Shown here: positions 36,226 through 44,936 of the stretch, one piece after another | Numbering within the stretch: position 1 is the first letter of the stretch | Layout: each line of letters opens with the position of its first letter | Origin: Bermanella sp034112325 | GTDB lineage: Bacteria; Pseudomonadota; Gammaproteobacteria; Pseudomonadales; Oceanobacteraceae | Length of the DNA stretch: 64,000 nucleotides | Direction: 5' to 3' | Assembly: GCA_034112325.1 (NCBI GenBank) | Contig: JAWUVO010000108.1 | Span: 1-64,000, forward strand | Position numbers and translations under genes: made by a program | Notes under the pieces: generated by a model | The model's database searches: none | Told to the model about the DNA's origin: nothing | Seen by the model: the letters and a program-made list of their open reading frames with translations, nothing else

Positions 36226-37587
36226 ATGCGGGTAATCACCTTATTGTTATTATCGTACTTTTTAGTAGCCTGCTCGAGTAACTTGAGCAAAGGTAATAAC
36301 ATGATGGACGCCGAGCAGTTTGATGAAGCGGTTCGCTATTATGAAAAGGCCATTCAAGATGATCCCGGCGATACCGAAGTAGCCACCAAGCTTTATGAAG
36401 CCAGAACACGTATGGTGATGGCCAATTTAATTAAAGTACGCCTGCAGCGTCAATCAAACCAGCACCGTGCAGCCGCCCTGGTCTTGAATAAAAGCTTACA
36501 CAATATAAAGCGCTGGAAAATTATTGCAGACAGCGGTGTAAAAGCTACTATAGAAGACGAAGTATATGAAGGTGGTATTTGGTTAAACAACGAATTATCA
36601 AGCATTGCTAAACGTGAAGACCACAACACTTTTTTCTACACCCTTAAACAATTCAATTACATACTAGACGCTGGTGGCGCAGACAAGACCATCAGTGTAC
36701 ATAAACCAAAATTGTTGAAACAAGGGCAAGCACAATGCCGTGATATGAAACAAGATCTTACCAAGCAAAGTTATTATCTGCACGACGTTTGGATCACATA
36801 TTGTGGTGTGTTTGCGGTCAAGGGGAATTATATACTGGCAAAAGATAGCAGCCGTTATAAGCATCCCAAGGTTTCATATAATCGTTTAAAAATATCTAAG
36901 GCAGCAGGTATTTCAGGTAAGCAGGTCGCGTATCACATTGAACGCAATATCAAAAACCATCCTTGGTTTAGTTCTCATGCTTCGTCAGTTATGGCGCTAG
37001 CCATGAGTGGTCGCATTAATTACGCTACATCTTCTCAGCCTAAAACATTTACCCGTAAATTTATGGCGTACGATGAAACGTTAGAATTAGTAAAAGATCC
37101 TAAAAATCCTAAAAAAATAATACGTAAATTAGTTCACCGTAAAAAAGTGCCAAAGTCGGTTTCTTTTTCAGGAAAAGAATATACTGAAGTGTCCTCTCAT
37201 GACGTCTCTGTAAAAGCGGGATTATCGCAAGGGCATAAAGTACAAGCTAATCACCAGTCGTCTAAACAAAAAGAATTGATACCAGCTCACAACACTTACT
37301 TTAAAGAGCAGGGTATATCCCCGTTAAGAGCCAAGTTTAAAAATAAACAAAACTGGAAAAACAGCATTTCAAATGGCTTGGTTAAAGAAATTAAGCAAGA
37401 CTTAGATAAGGCATGGGTAGATCAATTTTGCAGCGATCAAAATATTGATACACGACTTTCTAAAAATGAATATGCGGTTCGCTGTTCGGTTTATAAGCCG
37501 GATCATGGATTAGTAAACGCATGGACACAAAGTGAGTTTTCACTTTCGTTGACTCAGCTTAACGTCATGTTAGGAAAAACTAACTAA
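36226..37587 (+). CDS. Lipoprotein with N-terminal TPR-like segment, unknown function
   Basis: The protein has 453 residues; ribosome site aagga 9 bases upstream. Lipobox LVAC (Cys about 16) is followed by a TPR-like hairpin (AEQFDEAVRYYEKAIQDDPG). The remainder is basic and has four or more scattered Cys (ADKTISV.., AQCRDMK, ITYCGVF, FCSDQN, VRCSVY), so disulfides are likely. I do not recognise the family. It is the last gene before the accessory island; a terminator-like repeat follows 134 bp later. Confidence 0.65.
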   Translation: MRVITLLLLSYFLVACSSNLSKGNNMMDAEQFDEAVRYYEKAIQDDPGDTEVATKLYEARTRMVMANLIKVRLQRQSNQHRAAALVLNKSLHNIKRWKIIADSGVKATIEDEVYEGGIWLNNELSSIAKREDHNTFFYTLKQFNYILDAGGADKTISVHKPKLLKQGQAQCRDMKQDLTKQSYYLHDVWITYCGVFAVKGNYILAKDSSRYKHPKVSYNRLKISKAAGISGKQVAYHIERNIKNHPWFSSHASSVMALAMSGRINYATSSQPKTFTRKFMAYDETLELVKDPKNPKKIIRKLVHRKKVPKSVSFSGKEYTEVSSHDVSVKAGLSQGHKVQANHQSSKQKELIPAHNTYFKEQGISPLRAKFKNKQNWKNSISNGLVKEIKQDLDKAWVDQFCSDQNIDTRLSKNEYAVRCSVYKPDHGLVNAWTQSEFSLSLTQLNVMLGKTN

Positions 37588-37721
37588 CTCATCAATCTTG
37601 GTGTAGTGGTCAAGTAAATCTGACCAAAGTTCAAGAGGCTCTCGAGTAGCTCCTTTTCAATAATTTAATTTATCGAGAAATTTACCGATACACTCATAGT
37701 AATTCATTTGTACCAATCTCT

Positions 37722-37751
37722 AAACCTAGTCCTCACAGACTAGGTTTTTTT
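37722..37751 (+). terminator. Hairpin terminator, repeat copy A
   Basis: Perfect 10-bp arms aaacctagtc and gactaggttt around loop ctcaca, followed by seven T. The same hairpin, with changes, recurs at 48621 and 50054, each time followed by the same RHS-like sequence. Confidence 0.85.
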
Positions 37752-37756
37752 ATATC

Positions 37757-38227
37757 CGTAATAAAACCCACACCAGCAACGGCAAGCAGCAGGTAACCCA
37801 ATGGGAATACGATAAACTAAACCGTATTGCCAAACTCACCTACCCAGCAGGGGATGAATACAGCTACCAATACGATCCGGCGGGTAATCTTGCGTACCAG
37901 CTTTTGCCCAATAGCCCACAAATCGATTTTGTATACGACGACATAAACCGTTTAACAAAACGCAGCGACAGCAGTGGCACCATTGACTATGTCTATGATA
38001 AAAACGGTAATCTCACCGTTCAAACTCAAGCAAACTTAAGCGCCGATGGTTCAGGCACCGAAACCTTTGCCTACGATCAATTCGATCGCATGACCAGCAA
38101 GCAAGACATATACGGCAATGTAAGTACCTATGGGTATCACAATAACGGCAACCAAACATGCTTAGATGATCAAGTACTCTGCTCTGACACCTTGATCAAA
38201 TCTTTAATAGAATCAAAATTCACTTAG
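37757..38227 (+). pseudogene. RHS/YD-repeat gene fragment (copy A)
   Basis: An open frame of about 156 codons without a proper start shows tandem YD repeats: WEYDKLNRIAKLTYPAGDEY, YQYDPAGNLAYQ, FVYDDINRLTKR, YVYDKNGNLTVQ, FAYDQFDRMTSK. RHS proteins are usually over 1000 residues, so both the N-terminal part and any toxin tip are missing. The frame enters directly from the terminator hairpin, showing a DNA-level junction. An internal ATG (37904) is not a likely start. Confidence 0.8.
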
Positions 38228-38247
38228 CTAACATTCTGCTAGGCAGT

Positions 38248-38266
38248 CATTAATCTTAGATTAATG
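38248..38266. other. Small perfect dyad beside the effector-like gene stop
   Basis: The arms cattaatc and gattaatg around tta lie 2 bp downstream of the stop of the minus-strand gene at 38269. There is no T-run, so termination is uncertain. Confidence 0.35.
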
Positions 38267-38268
38267 TA

Positions 38269-39441
38269 TTAAGCCCGATAATAATCATATAGCTCGGTAA
38301 ATAACGCGGTGGCCGCGCCTTGTCCTAATGAGCTAGCAGCGTCGTCTTGTGGTCCTTCAATCAAGTCAGTCCGCGGGTTTTGACCTGTATATTTTAGCGC
38401 ACTTTCAATATTTTCTACTGGGCTATGAAAACCGATGGCCACAAGCATGGCGGTGGCGCCAGCGAGACGAGCACCTTTTGCTTCACCTATGTCGACATCA
38501 TGAAAGGCACGTTCTTGACCACCTTGTTGAACTGTTTGATCATGGGCTTGCGTATAAGGTTGCGTATTGTCGCCATCTACTAATGCATCCCATACCATCA
38601 ATACTTCAGAAGGTGAGCCGGACATATGACCCGATAATGGCTCTGCGGTGTTATTGACTTTTGTTTCTGAAATGCTGGCTTCTTGCCATTCCACCACAGG
38701 TATGGCGTCGGCTTCGTTAACCCCTAACACTCTATCGGCTAATGCACCTAAGCCATGTAGGCCTTGCCTAGCTACCAGGTCAGTAGATCCTCTTACCCGT
38801 TCGTTGCTTTTATTGGGACCAACCACGCCTGAGTCGCCTAGTTCTTTCATTCTTTCGACATTTTCTTCGGACAAGCTTGGAAATTGCCCGCGAATAGCCT
38901 CTCTTAGTTGACCTGCATCATCTGCATTACGATCTCCTACCCCAGTGGTGGCACCGGTATCGGCTAGCAATGCGCCAATGTCGCCCATGAGTGCGACTAG
39001 CGATATGCGGTCTGTTGCAGTGCAATTACCTTCCGCTACTCTCTCTATCATGTTGCCTAAATCAGTAGTGGTTTGATTATTCATTAAACCTTGCGCACCT
39101 AAAATTCGAGCACCCATAGCAGTTTGTTGTTCCGGCGGTAATGCTTGATAAAACTCAAGCAATTTCTCAGCCGCACTGGATAACTCTCCTTTGAAAGAAT
39201 CAGTCGGGTTATAAAACAAACCCCGCGCAGATATAGAGGCTTCGGTTGCTAAGGTTCTTGTTTCAGAGCCATGAGTGGATGCAATCGTAGGTAATACAAA
39301 GTGTATTATTTCCTCTTGCGGTTCAGTACCATTACCGATCGCGCCATTACCTTGGCCAGGGGCTAAATTTTGGTGACCATTATTTGGAACGCCATTAACC
39401 GGTCCGTTGTTTGTAATGTTCGTAATACTAGGGGTGAGCAT
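38269..39441 (-). CDS. Putative type III secretion effector (unknown fold)
   Basis: The protein has 390 residues and no signal peptide or membrane helix. The N terminus (1-45) is Asn/Gly/Pro-rich and disordered (NGPVNGVPNNGHQNLAPGQG), as in type III secreted proteins. The rest is Ala/Gly-rich and helical, with acidic character and one Cys in EGNCTATDRISLV. No known enzyme motif was found. Main evidence for the call is the gene directly upstream, which encodes a CesT-type chaperone, the classic chaperone-effector order. No type III apparatus is in the window. It could instead be another chaperone client such as a translocator. Confidence 0.5.
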   Translation of the reverse strand: MLTPSITNITNNGPVNGVPNNGHQNLAPGQGNGAIGNGTEPQEEIIHFVLPTIASTHGSETRTLATEASISARGLFYNPTDSFKGELSSAAEKLLEFYQALPPEQQTAMGARILGAQGLMNNQTTTDLGNMIERVAEGNCTATDRISLVALMGDIGALLADTGATTGVGDRNADDAGQLREAIRGQFPSLSEENVERMKELGDSGVVGPNKSNERVRGSTDLVARQGLHGLGALADRVLGVNEADAIPVVEWQEASISETKVNNTAEPLSGHMSGSPSEVLMVWDALVDGDNTQPYTQAHDQTVQQGGQERAFHDVDIGEAKGARLAGATAMLVAIGFHSPVENIESALKYTGQNPRTDLIEGPQDDAASSLGQGAATALFTELYDYYRA

Positions 39442-39514
39442 ACTAAAGGCCTATTTTTTAAGGTGATTGAAATAAATTTATATGCGAGAAGAGCATGAGG
39501 TCAAGTATCAGCCG

Positions 39515-39964
39515 TCATACCCTTAAAAACGATTGTATATTCTGTGAGGAATGATCAGAAACTTTGGGTTGATCATTGGCTAAAATATCTAGTTCATTAA
39601 GTGTTTGAATGTAATTTAATAACGTATTCTCAAACAGTGTTTGATTCAGGCGCTCAATCTCTTCGCGATAATTGAGAACCAAACAGTTATTTTTTTTATC
39701 AATGGCTAATGTAGCGCCACCGGTATTTTCTAGAAATAAATTATGTTCAAGCGCTTTATGTAGTAATGAGTCTTGGGCCGAATGTAATGAGCATAACACC
39801 CCATAAAGATGTAAGAACATGCTGTTATTTGAAACCGTCACGCGTACCTGCACACCTGAGTCATGTTGAACAAAATAATGATTTTCATCATTAAATTTCA
39901 CATTCTTAATCGGCTGTAATATTGAGTTTAACCATTGACCAACAATGAGCTGATTGTCTGACAT
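39515..39964 (-). CDS. CesT/Tir-type type III secretion chaperone
   Basis: The protein has 149 residues from ATG 39962-39964, which has agga/aaagg upstream on minus; a longer frame to 40021 adds an unlikely hydrophobic start. Size, low pI by eye and the pattern SLLHKALEHNLFLENTGGAT, LAIDKKNNCLVLNYRE, then IERLNQTLFENTLLNYIQTL match class I chaperones (CesT/Tir family). They bind one effector as dimers and pass it to the secretion ATPase. It lies 73 bp upstream of the effector-like gene on the same strand. Confidence 0.7.
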   Translation of the reverse strand: MSDNQLIVGQWLNSILQPIKNVKFNDENHYFVQHDSGVQVRVTVSNNSMFLHLYGVLCSLHSAQDSLLHKALEHNLFLENTGGATLAIDKKNNCLVLNYREEIERLNQTLFENTLLNYIQTLNELDILANDQPKVSDHSSQNIQSFLRV

Positions 39965-40130
39965 ACCTTTATTCCTATAGTGTGTGTTTTTTAAGTAACA
40001 CAAAAAAATAAAAAGTTTCATAAATTTAATATGATTTAGAAGATATGGTGTATTGATAATTTAGAAGTATATAGTTACTACAATATTTATTTCTTAGTAT
40101 GTAAAAAATTAAGAAATAAAAACTAACATA

Positions 40131-40422
40131 AGTGTTAAGCCGCGAGATACCGTTTCAACTTTATCGAAACACCTTACGGAAGTACTGAAAGTCGAATCGA
40201 TCAGTCAGGCCGAATGGGCACGTCGACATGGTGTATCTACCAATAGTGTCTCTATGATATCGAATCATTCGAAAGGAAGACTGGGGGGAAGGAATATATA
40301 TATCTAAGAATAAACTAAGGAATATTTCTGAACATTTAAAGCTTATTAATGGCGGAATGAAGCCAATAGATATTAATGGAAGCGCCATACGTTGTGGCCA
40401 ACTAAATTTACTCACTACTTAG
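40131..40422 (+). pseudogene. Decayed small gene, possibly an XRE/HTH regulator
   Basis: A frame open from 40131 to a stop at 40305 has no start codon and reads TLSKHLTEVLKVESIS followed by QAEWARRHGVSTNSVSMI, which looks like a helix-turn-helix. A second frame (to 40422) reads ISEHLKLINGGMKPIDING then RCGQLNL and could be its C-terminal part after a frameshift. Both suggestions come from sequence style only. Confidence 0.3.
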
Positions 40423-40680
40423 AGGCAGGCTCATACCTAGCCTCAGCTGTAACAGGTGTTAACCTGTAGTGACATAATCCTCTACTTTTAACTGGCGTAA
40501 AAAATTGCGGGGGTTACCACTGTTTACATTTGTAATAACTTATCATTTTTTTAGTCATAATAATCACACAAATATTTGCTATTTTTTCAAATGTCATAAG
40601 CATCGTCTGCATTATGCAAGTGATTTCAAAACCCATGTAGGCCAGACGGTCGACTTAATTTTGACTAGGATTTTTTACTT
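40423..40680. other. Intergenic region upstream of the metallophosphoesterase gene
   Basis: About 260 bp. It contains a small dyad acaggt-gtta-acctgt at 40452-40467, possibly an operator, and AT-rich sequence before the ATG at 40681. No reading frame of note. Confidence 0.3.
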
Positions 40681-42735
40681 ATGAGACACACAGTTTTTAG
40701 GAGCTCAGTAGCGCTTACGTTTCTACTGGGCAGCTTACTTAGTAGTATGAATGCTTACTCAGCACAAACATTCGAAAAACGCATCAGCAGCAATATGGAT
40801 GATGTAGAAGAAAAATCTAACGGTCGAATGTATACTACCAGTAGTGACCTTGAATTGACTTACGATGGAAATGAGCAAACGGTTGGATTGCGCTATACCA
40901 GCGTCACCATTCCTCAGGGCGCGACTATTACTAACGCCTATGTTCAGTTCACCACGGACGAAACCAATTCAGGCGCTACCTCGCTCACCATTCGGGCTGA
41001 AGATGAAAACAATGCGTCAGCATTTTCTGAATCAAATTATAATGTGACCAGTCGCCGGCAAACCGCTGCCGCAGTTAATTGGCAGCCAGCCGCTTGGAAT
41101 TCAGTGGGCTCGGCTGGCAGCGATCAGCGTACCCCTAATTTAAAGTCGCTGGTTCAGGAAGTGGTTAATCGATCTGGCTGGAACTCTGGCAATAGCTTAG
41201 TACTCATGGTGACAGGGTCAGGTGAGAGAACGGCCGAATCCCATAATGGCTCTAGCAGCAAAGCTCCGTTATTACATATTGATTACACGATCGAAACTAC
41301 TGGCGACCCAACTACTGGTGATGCTGTGATCATTGAAAAAAGAATTTCAAACAATTTAGACGATGTAGAAGAGTCATCTAGTGGTAACATTAATACTGGC
41401 AGCTCTGACGTTGAATTAGTTTACGATGGCAGCAATCAAACGGTTGGTTTACGCTTTACACGTCTTTCCATCCCCCAAGGTGTTAGCATCAGTAAGGCAT
41501 ACCTCCAGTTTACTGTAGACGAAACCAATTCAGGTTCTACCTCTTTAACCATTCGTGGTGAAGACCGAGACGATGCTTCTGCATTTAACACATCAATACG
41601 TAATGTTTCAAACCGAGCAAAAACAAGTGCTTCGATTAATTGGCAGCCTCCAGCTTGGAATACAGTAGGCACAGCCGGTAGAGATCAGCGTAGCCCCGAT
41701 CTTAAAAATATAATCCAGGAAATTACTAATCGTGGTGGCTGGAATTCTGGTAATGACATTGTGCTTATGATAACGGGTTCGGGAGAACGCACCGCAGAGT
41801 CCCATAACGGTTCAAGTTCGAAAGCACCTTTATTACACATTGAATATATTGATGATGGCAGCAGTCCAGCTCCAGACCCAGAGCCAGAAACTGGCGGCAT
41901 AAAAATCGCTTTTATTGGCGACACGGGTGCGGGTAGTAATTTCCAAAGCGTATTAAACTTGATTAAAGCCGAAGGGGCTGAACTGACTATTGTTGCGGGT
42001 GATACGTCTTACGACAGCAGCAAAGACGACAACTGGGATTCAATGGTACGCAATACTCTTGGCTCTGACCCTGCGTTGATTGCAGCTGGTAATCATGACT
42101 ATGGTGACAGTAATATTAACGACGTAATTTCATATGGCAAAAGCCGTTTAAATAATCAAAATAATGTGCAATGCACAGGTCGCTACGCCGAACAAATGAC
42201 TTGTCAATTAGGGAATGTGCACATTGTACTTTCAGCCATTGGAGCCAGCGGTAATCGCAGTGATCATGAATCGTATATTACCAACAGCCTGAATGATGCA
42301 CCAAATGGTGATTGGAGAATTTGTGCTTGGCATAAAAATCAGCGTGACATGCAAGTGGGTGGTAAGTCTGATGAAGTTGGCTGGACGGCATACGAAACAT
42401 GTCGCCAACAGGGAGCCATCATCTCAACTGGTCATGAGCATTCTTACTCTCGTACACATTTATTGAGCGATATGAGCAGTCAGCAAATTGCCTCTACCTC
42501 TTCTAACTTTACGGTAGAAGAAGGTAAAACCTTTGCCTTTGTTTCTGGTTTAGGGGGTATTGGTACTCGTGACCAAGAGCGTAATGGAGACTGGTGGGCC
42601 AGTATTTATACTTCTACACAGGGTGCGCGTTATGGCGCTATGTTCGCCACCTTTTATGATGACTATGCTGAGTTTTATTTTAAAACAATCAATGGTGAAA
42701 TCATCGATCAATTTACAGTTAATAAAGGTTACTAA
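40681..42735 (+). CDS. Exported metallophosphoesterase with two tandem beta domains
   Basis: The protein has 684 residues. Signal peptide about 1-29 (NAYSA). Two copies of a beta domain (about 32-205 and 220-395) are closely alike: KRISxNxDDVEExSxG, VGLRxTxxxIPQG, TIRxED, NWQPxAWN and GSGERTAESHNGSSSKAPLL occur in both. A metallophosphoesterase domain (about 408-680) shows IAFIGDTG, IVAGDTSY, AAGNHDYG, CAWHKNQR and STGHEHSYSR, the metal-ligand blocks of purple acid phosphatase-like enzymes. Likely a secreted phosphatase with carbohydrate- or surface-binding modules. The next gene starts 1 bp after the stop. Confidence 0.85.
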   Translation: MRHTVFRSSVALTFLLGSLLSSMNAYSAQTFEKRISSNMDDVEEKSNGRMYTTSSDLELTYDGNEQTVGLRYTSVTIPQGATITNAYVQFTTDETNSGATSLTIRAEDENNASAFSESNYNVTSRRQTAAAVNWQPAAWNSVGSAGSDQRTPNLKSLVQEVVNRSGWNSGNSLVLMVTGSGERTAESHNGSSSKAPLLHIDYTIETTGDPTTGDAVIIEKRISNNLDDVEESSSGNINTGSSDVELVYDGSNQTVGLRFTRLSIPQGVSISKAYLQFTVDETNSGSTSLTIRGEDRDDASAFNTSIRNVSNRAKTSASINWQPPAWNTVGTAGRDQRSPDLKNIIQEITNRGGWNSGNDIVLMITGSGERTAESHNGSSSKAPLLHIEYIDDGSSPAPDPEPETGGIKIAFIGDTGAGSNFQSVLNLIKAEGAELTIVAGDTSYDSSKDDNWDSMVRNTLGSDPALIAAGNHDYGDSNINDVISYGKSRLNNQNNVQCTGRYAEQMTCQLGNVHIVLSAIGASGNRSDHESYITNSLNDAPNGDWRICAWHKNQRDMQVGGKSDEVGWTAYETCRQQGAIISTGHEHSYSRTHLLSDMSSQQIASTSSNFTVEEGKTFAFVSGLGGIGTRDQERNGDWWASIYTSTQGARYGAMFATFYDDYAEFYFKTINGEIIDQFTVNKGY

Positions 42736-42736
42736 A

Positions 42737-43024
42737 ATGAAAACACTATTTATTTTTGTATTATTAATATTAAGTACTCAAGTATTTGCAGGCTGTGAAG
42801 GTACTATCCTTAAGGGTGTGCATACAGCATCAATCTTGCTTGAAGCTAAAGATGGAGCGTTAGAAGAAGCCAACGACAGTTGCTACCCAGGTAATGCACA
42901 AATGTTGGACATGCAATGTGAGTCTTTTGAAGAAAATGACATGCCGCTTTATCGTTGCAGTCAAGAAGCCTCTTGCACCATGTGCGATGAAGAGCTAACG
43001 CGTAAATATGAAGCATTAGATTAA
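42737..43024 (+). CDS. Small exported Cys-rich protein
   Basis: The protein has 95 residues from ATG 42737, one base after the stop of the phosphoesterase gene, so probably cotranscribed. Signal peptide ends at VFAG. The mature part has eight Cys (GCEGTI, DSCYPG, MQCESF, YRCSQ, ASCTMCDEE), suited to disulfides. A terminator follows 11 bp after the stop. I do not recognise the family. Confidence 0.7.
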   Translation: MKTLFIFVLLILSTQVFAGCEGTILKGVHTASILLEAKDGALEEANDSCYPGNAQMLDMQCESFEENDMPLYRCSQEASCTMCDEELTRKYEALD

Positions 43025-43034
43025 TATTCTAATT

Positions 43035-43077
43035 AACAGATACAGCGTATTTAGCTGTATCTGTTACTCCTTTTTTT
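43035..43077 (+). terminator. Rho-independent terminator
   Basis: Perfect 12-bp arms aacagatacagc and gctgtatctgtt, loop gtattta, then a T-run. It closes the phosphoesterase operon. Confidence 0.92.
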
Positions 43078-43106
43078 CAAAATATTTTATTATTTAAAGG
43101 TATTAT

Positions 43107-43631
43107 ATGAAACCATTGCAATATTTCTCTGGACTTTTTTTGGCTATGATTTTCAGCCTAACCATTCAAGCAGAATCATCTGTGAATATTCATGATATAT
43201 TAAAAGATGATCATCTTAACTCTGAACATCAGCACCATGAAAAAGAAGAGCATGAGATTCTAGAAAAAAGAATTTCTATCCTTGAAAAAGGTGAAACTTA
43301 TGCGTGTAATTTACAACAGAAAAACTTTCAATGCAGGGAGTATTCTATTATTACCGAAGAGCGTTCTAAATTGATTGATCTAGCAGCTAGGTGTGAGTCA
43401 ATGAGTGGTGGATCATTTTCAAAAGGTTATTGTCCAAAAAAAGATCGTCTATCTCAATGTCAAAAAATTGTCCTTAACAATCATGATGTCAATACTCTTA
43501 TTTATACTAACAACTATTACACAGGTAAAAATAGTCCATGGTCTATGCCTTTAGTACAGCGTATATGTGTTGATCTTGATGGCCAGTTAGTAAAAAATCA
43601 GAATCAAGGGGTTATTCAAGACGGTATCTGA
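43107..43631 (+). CDS. Exported protein of unknown function, end formed by a repeat
   Basis: The protein has 174 residues. Signal peptide about 1-22 (TIQA). A His/Glu-rich segment (SEHQHHEKEEHE) could bind metal, followed by a short coiled coil and six Cys. The last dozen codons and the stop lie in the repeat atcaagggg...ccccttgat at 43603-43641, so the natural C terminus may have been lost. It is convergent with the outer-membrane gene, stop codons 9 bp apart. Confidence 0.6.
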   Translation: MKPLQYFSGLFLAMIFSLTIQAESSVNIHDILKDDHLNSEHQHHEKEEHEILEKRISILEKGETYACNLQQKNFQCREYSIITEERSKLIDLAARCESMSGGSFSKGYCPKKDRLSQCQKIVLNNHDVNTLIYTNNYYTGKNSPWSMPLVQRICVDLDGQLVKNQNQGVIQDGI

Positions 43632-43641
43632 CCCCCTTGAT
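43603..43641. repeat. Left RAYT-associated repeat
   Basis: The sequence atcaagggg and, 20 bases on, atctgacccccttgat form an inverted pair. The right member also occurs in inverse orientation at 45711-45725 (atcaaggggtcagat) and in part at 45971-45980. Such sequences accompany REP-associated tyrosine transposases. Confidence 0.65.
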
Positions 43642-44936
43642 CACCAGTATTTCCTTAAACTAAGTTGCCATTGCTGTGTTTTAATATTATGGCCCTGATC
43701 TGGATTGTAGTGGCGACCTTGGCGTTCACTTTCCCAATGTATTCTACTGAGACTGGTTTTAAATCCCTTGCCCCAGTTTAAGCTATAGCTAAGTGTCCAG
43801 CTGTGTCCGTGTTCGTGGTTGCTGTCTTCGGGTGTTTCATCAAGGTCTTCCACTTCAAAACGATCCCAGCGTAGCGTGGCTCGATGTGCTCCTAAGCGAT
43901 GAGTCAACATGGTATAAGCTGACCAGAAATCGGCCTCTACACTGGATGTGAGACCTTTCCCCATTAGTGTTGAGCCGCTTAGTGCTTGTGCCAATACTTC
44001 TGTTTTATTGGAAAGGCGCCAGTGTGCACCAAGATGATGAAACTTTGTTTCCCAGCCGTACTGGCCATTTTTTATCACAGTAGGGTCTGCCTGATTATCG
44101 TAGTAAAGGTAACTTAGCTTTAGCGTTCTGCCACGGCCAAATTGTTTTCCTAGTATGAGATCACCACCAAAATAGTAGCCCGGACGATTATCAACTTCTA
44201 CGATGGGTTGATACCTGCGTGCTTGTTGTTCAAACAGGGCGCCATCACGTAACTGAGGAAGGTCGGCGACAGGATAGCGACTACCGATACCAGCGATGCG
44301 GTCGTGCTGTGCCCAACCGCGCCACGTTAACATCATGCCCAGTGTATCGTTGCCACCAAAAATGGCACCGTAGAGGGAAACGTCATAGTCGGCTTGTCTA
44401 AATTTACCGGGTAAGCTCCAGCGTGTTTCTGCTCCAAGTACCCGCGCTTCTTCTCCCAGCCAGGTATTAATCACAGAGGGCGTAATACTGTAAGGTGAAG
44501 ACCAAAGTGGGCCGCGGTTTTCCAATGCGCCGGGCAAGTGAAAAACGCCAACCCGATATTCTTGTCGCCATTGGCTATTAGGAATAGGCCTGTAATGTAG
44601 TAGTGCTTCGCTGATGGTAACTTCGGCTTGGTCACTGGTGTAAGCCAGTGCAGTGACATCTGCTTTTAATGTGGGCGCTAGTGTGTAGCTTAGGTCAAAA
44701 CCCCCTTGAGCAAACTGTATAAGGTTATCGCCTTCACCATAGCGCAGCCCTAGTGGTCCCCCATCAAGCCAGCTGTTATCCCTACCGGTAACAGTAACAG
44801 CTTGAACGTCTAGCAAACCGTGCAGTTTTAACTTGTCGACGGCATAAGCTTCACTGTGTAATCCCAAACTACCTAAAAGGAATCCCAGTCTTGCCATTAT
44901 TTTTGTGTGACGGATTACTTTGTTTTGGCCAGCCAT
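43641..44936 (-). CDS. Outer-membrane porin-like protein
   Basis: The protein has 431 residues. Signal peptide: after a short leader, MARLGFLLGSLGLHSEAYA. The mature part begins KLKLHGLLDVQAVTVTGRD and runs in amphipathic strands with a C-terminal aromatic (KYW). It overlaps the cupredoxin-like gene upstream by 22 bp, and the pair is conserved as a unit in other marine gammaproteobacteria as far as I recall. GC content is visibly higher than in surrounding genes. Function unknown; likely a barrel for export or uptake linked to the copper-type protein. Confidence 0.65.
   Translation of the reverse strand: MAGQNKVIRHTKIMARLGFLLGSLGLHSEAYAVDKLKLHGLLDVQAVTVTGRDNSWLDGGPLGLRYGEGDNLIQFAQGGFDLSYTLAPTLKADVTALAYTSDQAEVTISEALLHYRPIPNSQWRQEYRVGVFHLPGALENRGPLWSSPYSITPSVINTWLGEEARVLGAETRWSLPGKFRQADYDVSLYGAIFGGNDTLGMMLTWRGWAQHDRIAGIGSRYPVADLPQLRDGALFEQQARRYQPIVEVDNRPGYYFGGDLILGKQFGRGRTLKLSYLYYDNQADPTVIKNGQYGWETKFHHLGAHWRLSNKTEVLAQALSGSTLMGKGLTSSVEADFWSAYTMLTHRLGAHRATLRWDRFEVEDLDETPEDSNHEHGHSWTLSYSLNWGKGFKTSLSRIHWESERQGRHYNPDQGHNIKTQQWQLSLRKYW

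Noticed and set aside
37600..37640. tgtagtggtcaagtaaatctgacc, which looks like an IS3-type end
   Set aside because: Only one end is visible and no transposase or second end is in the window.
38349..38911. Plus-strand frames over the effector-like gene
   Set aside because: Antisense to a better supported gene with a chaperone partner.
40161..40415. 84-codon minus frame
   Set aside because: No ribosome site and no family features; the opposite strand holds the HTH-like relic.
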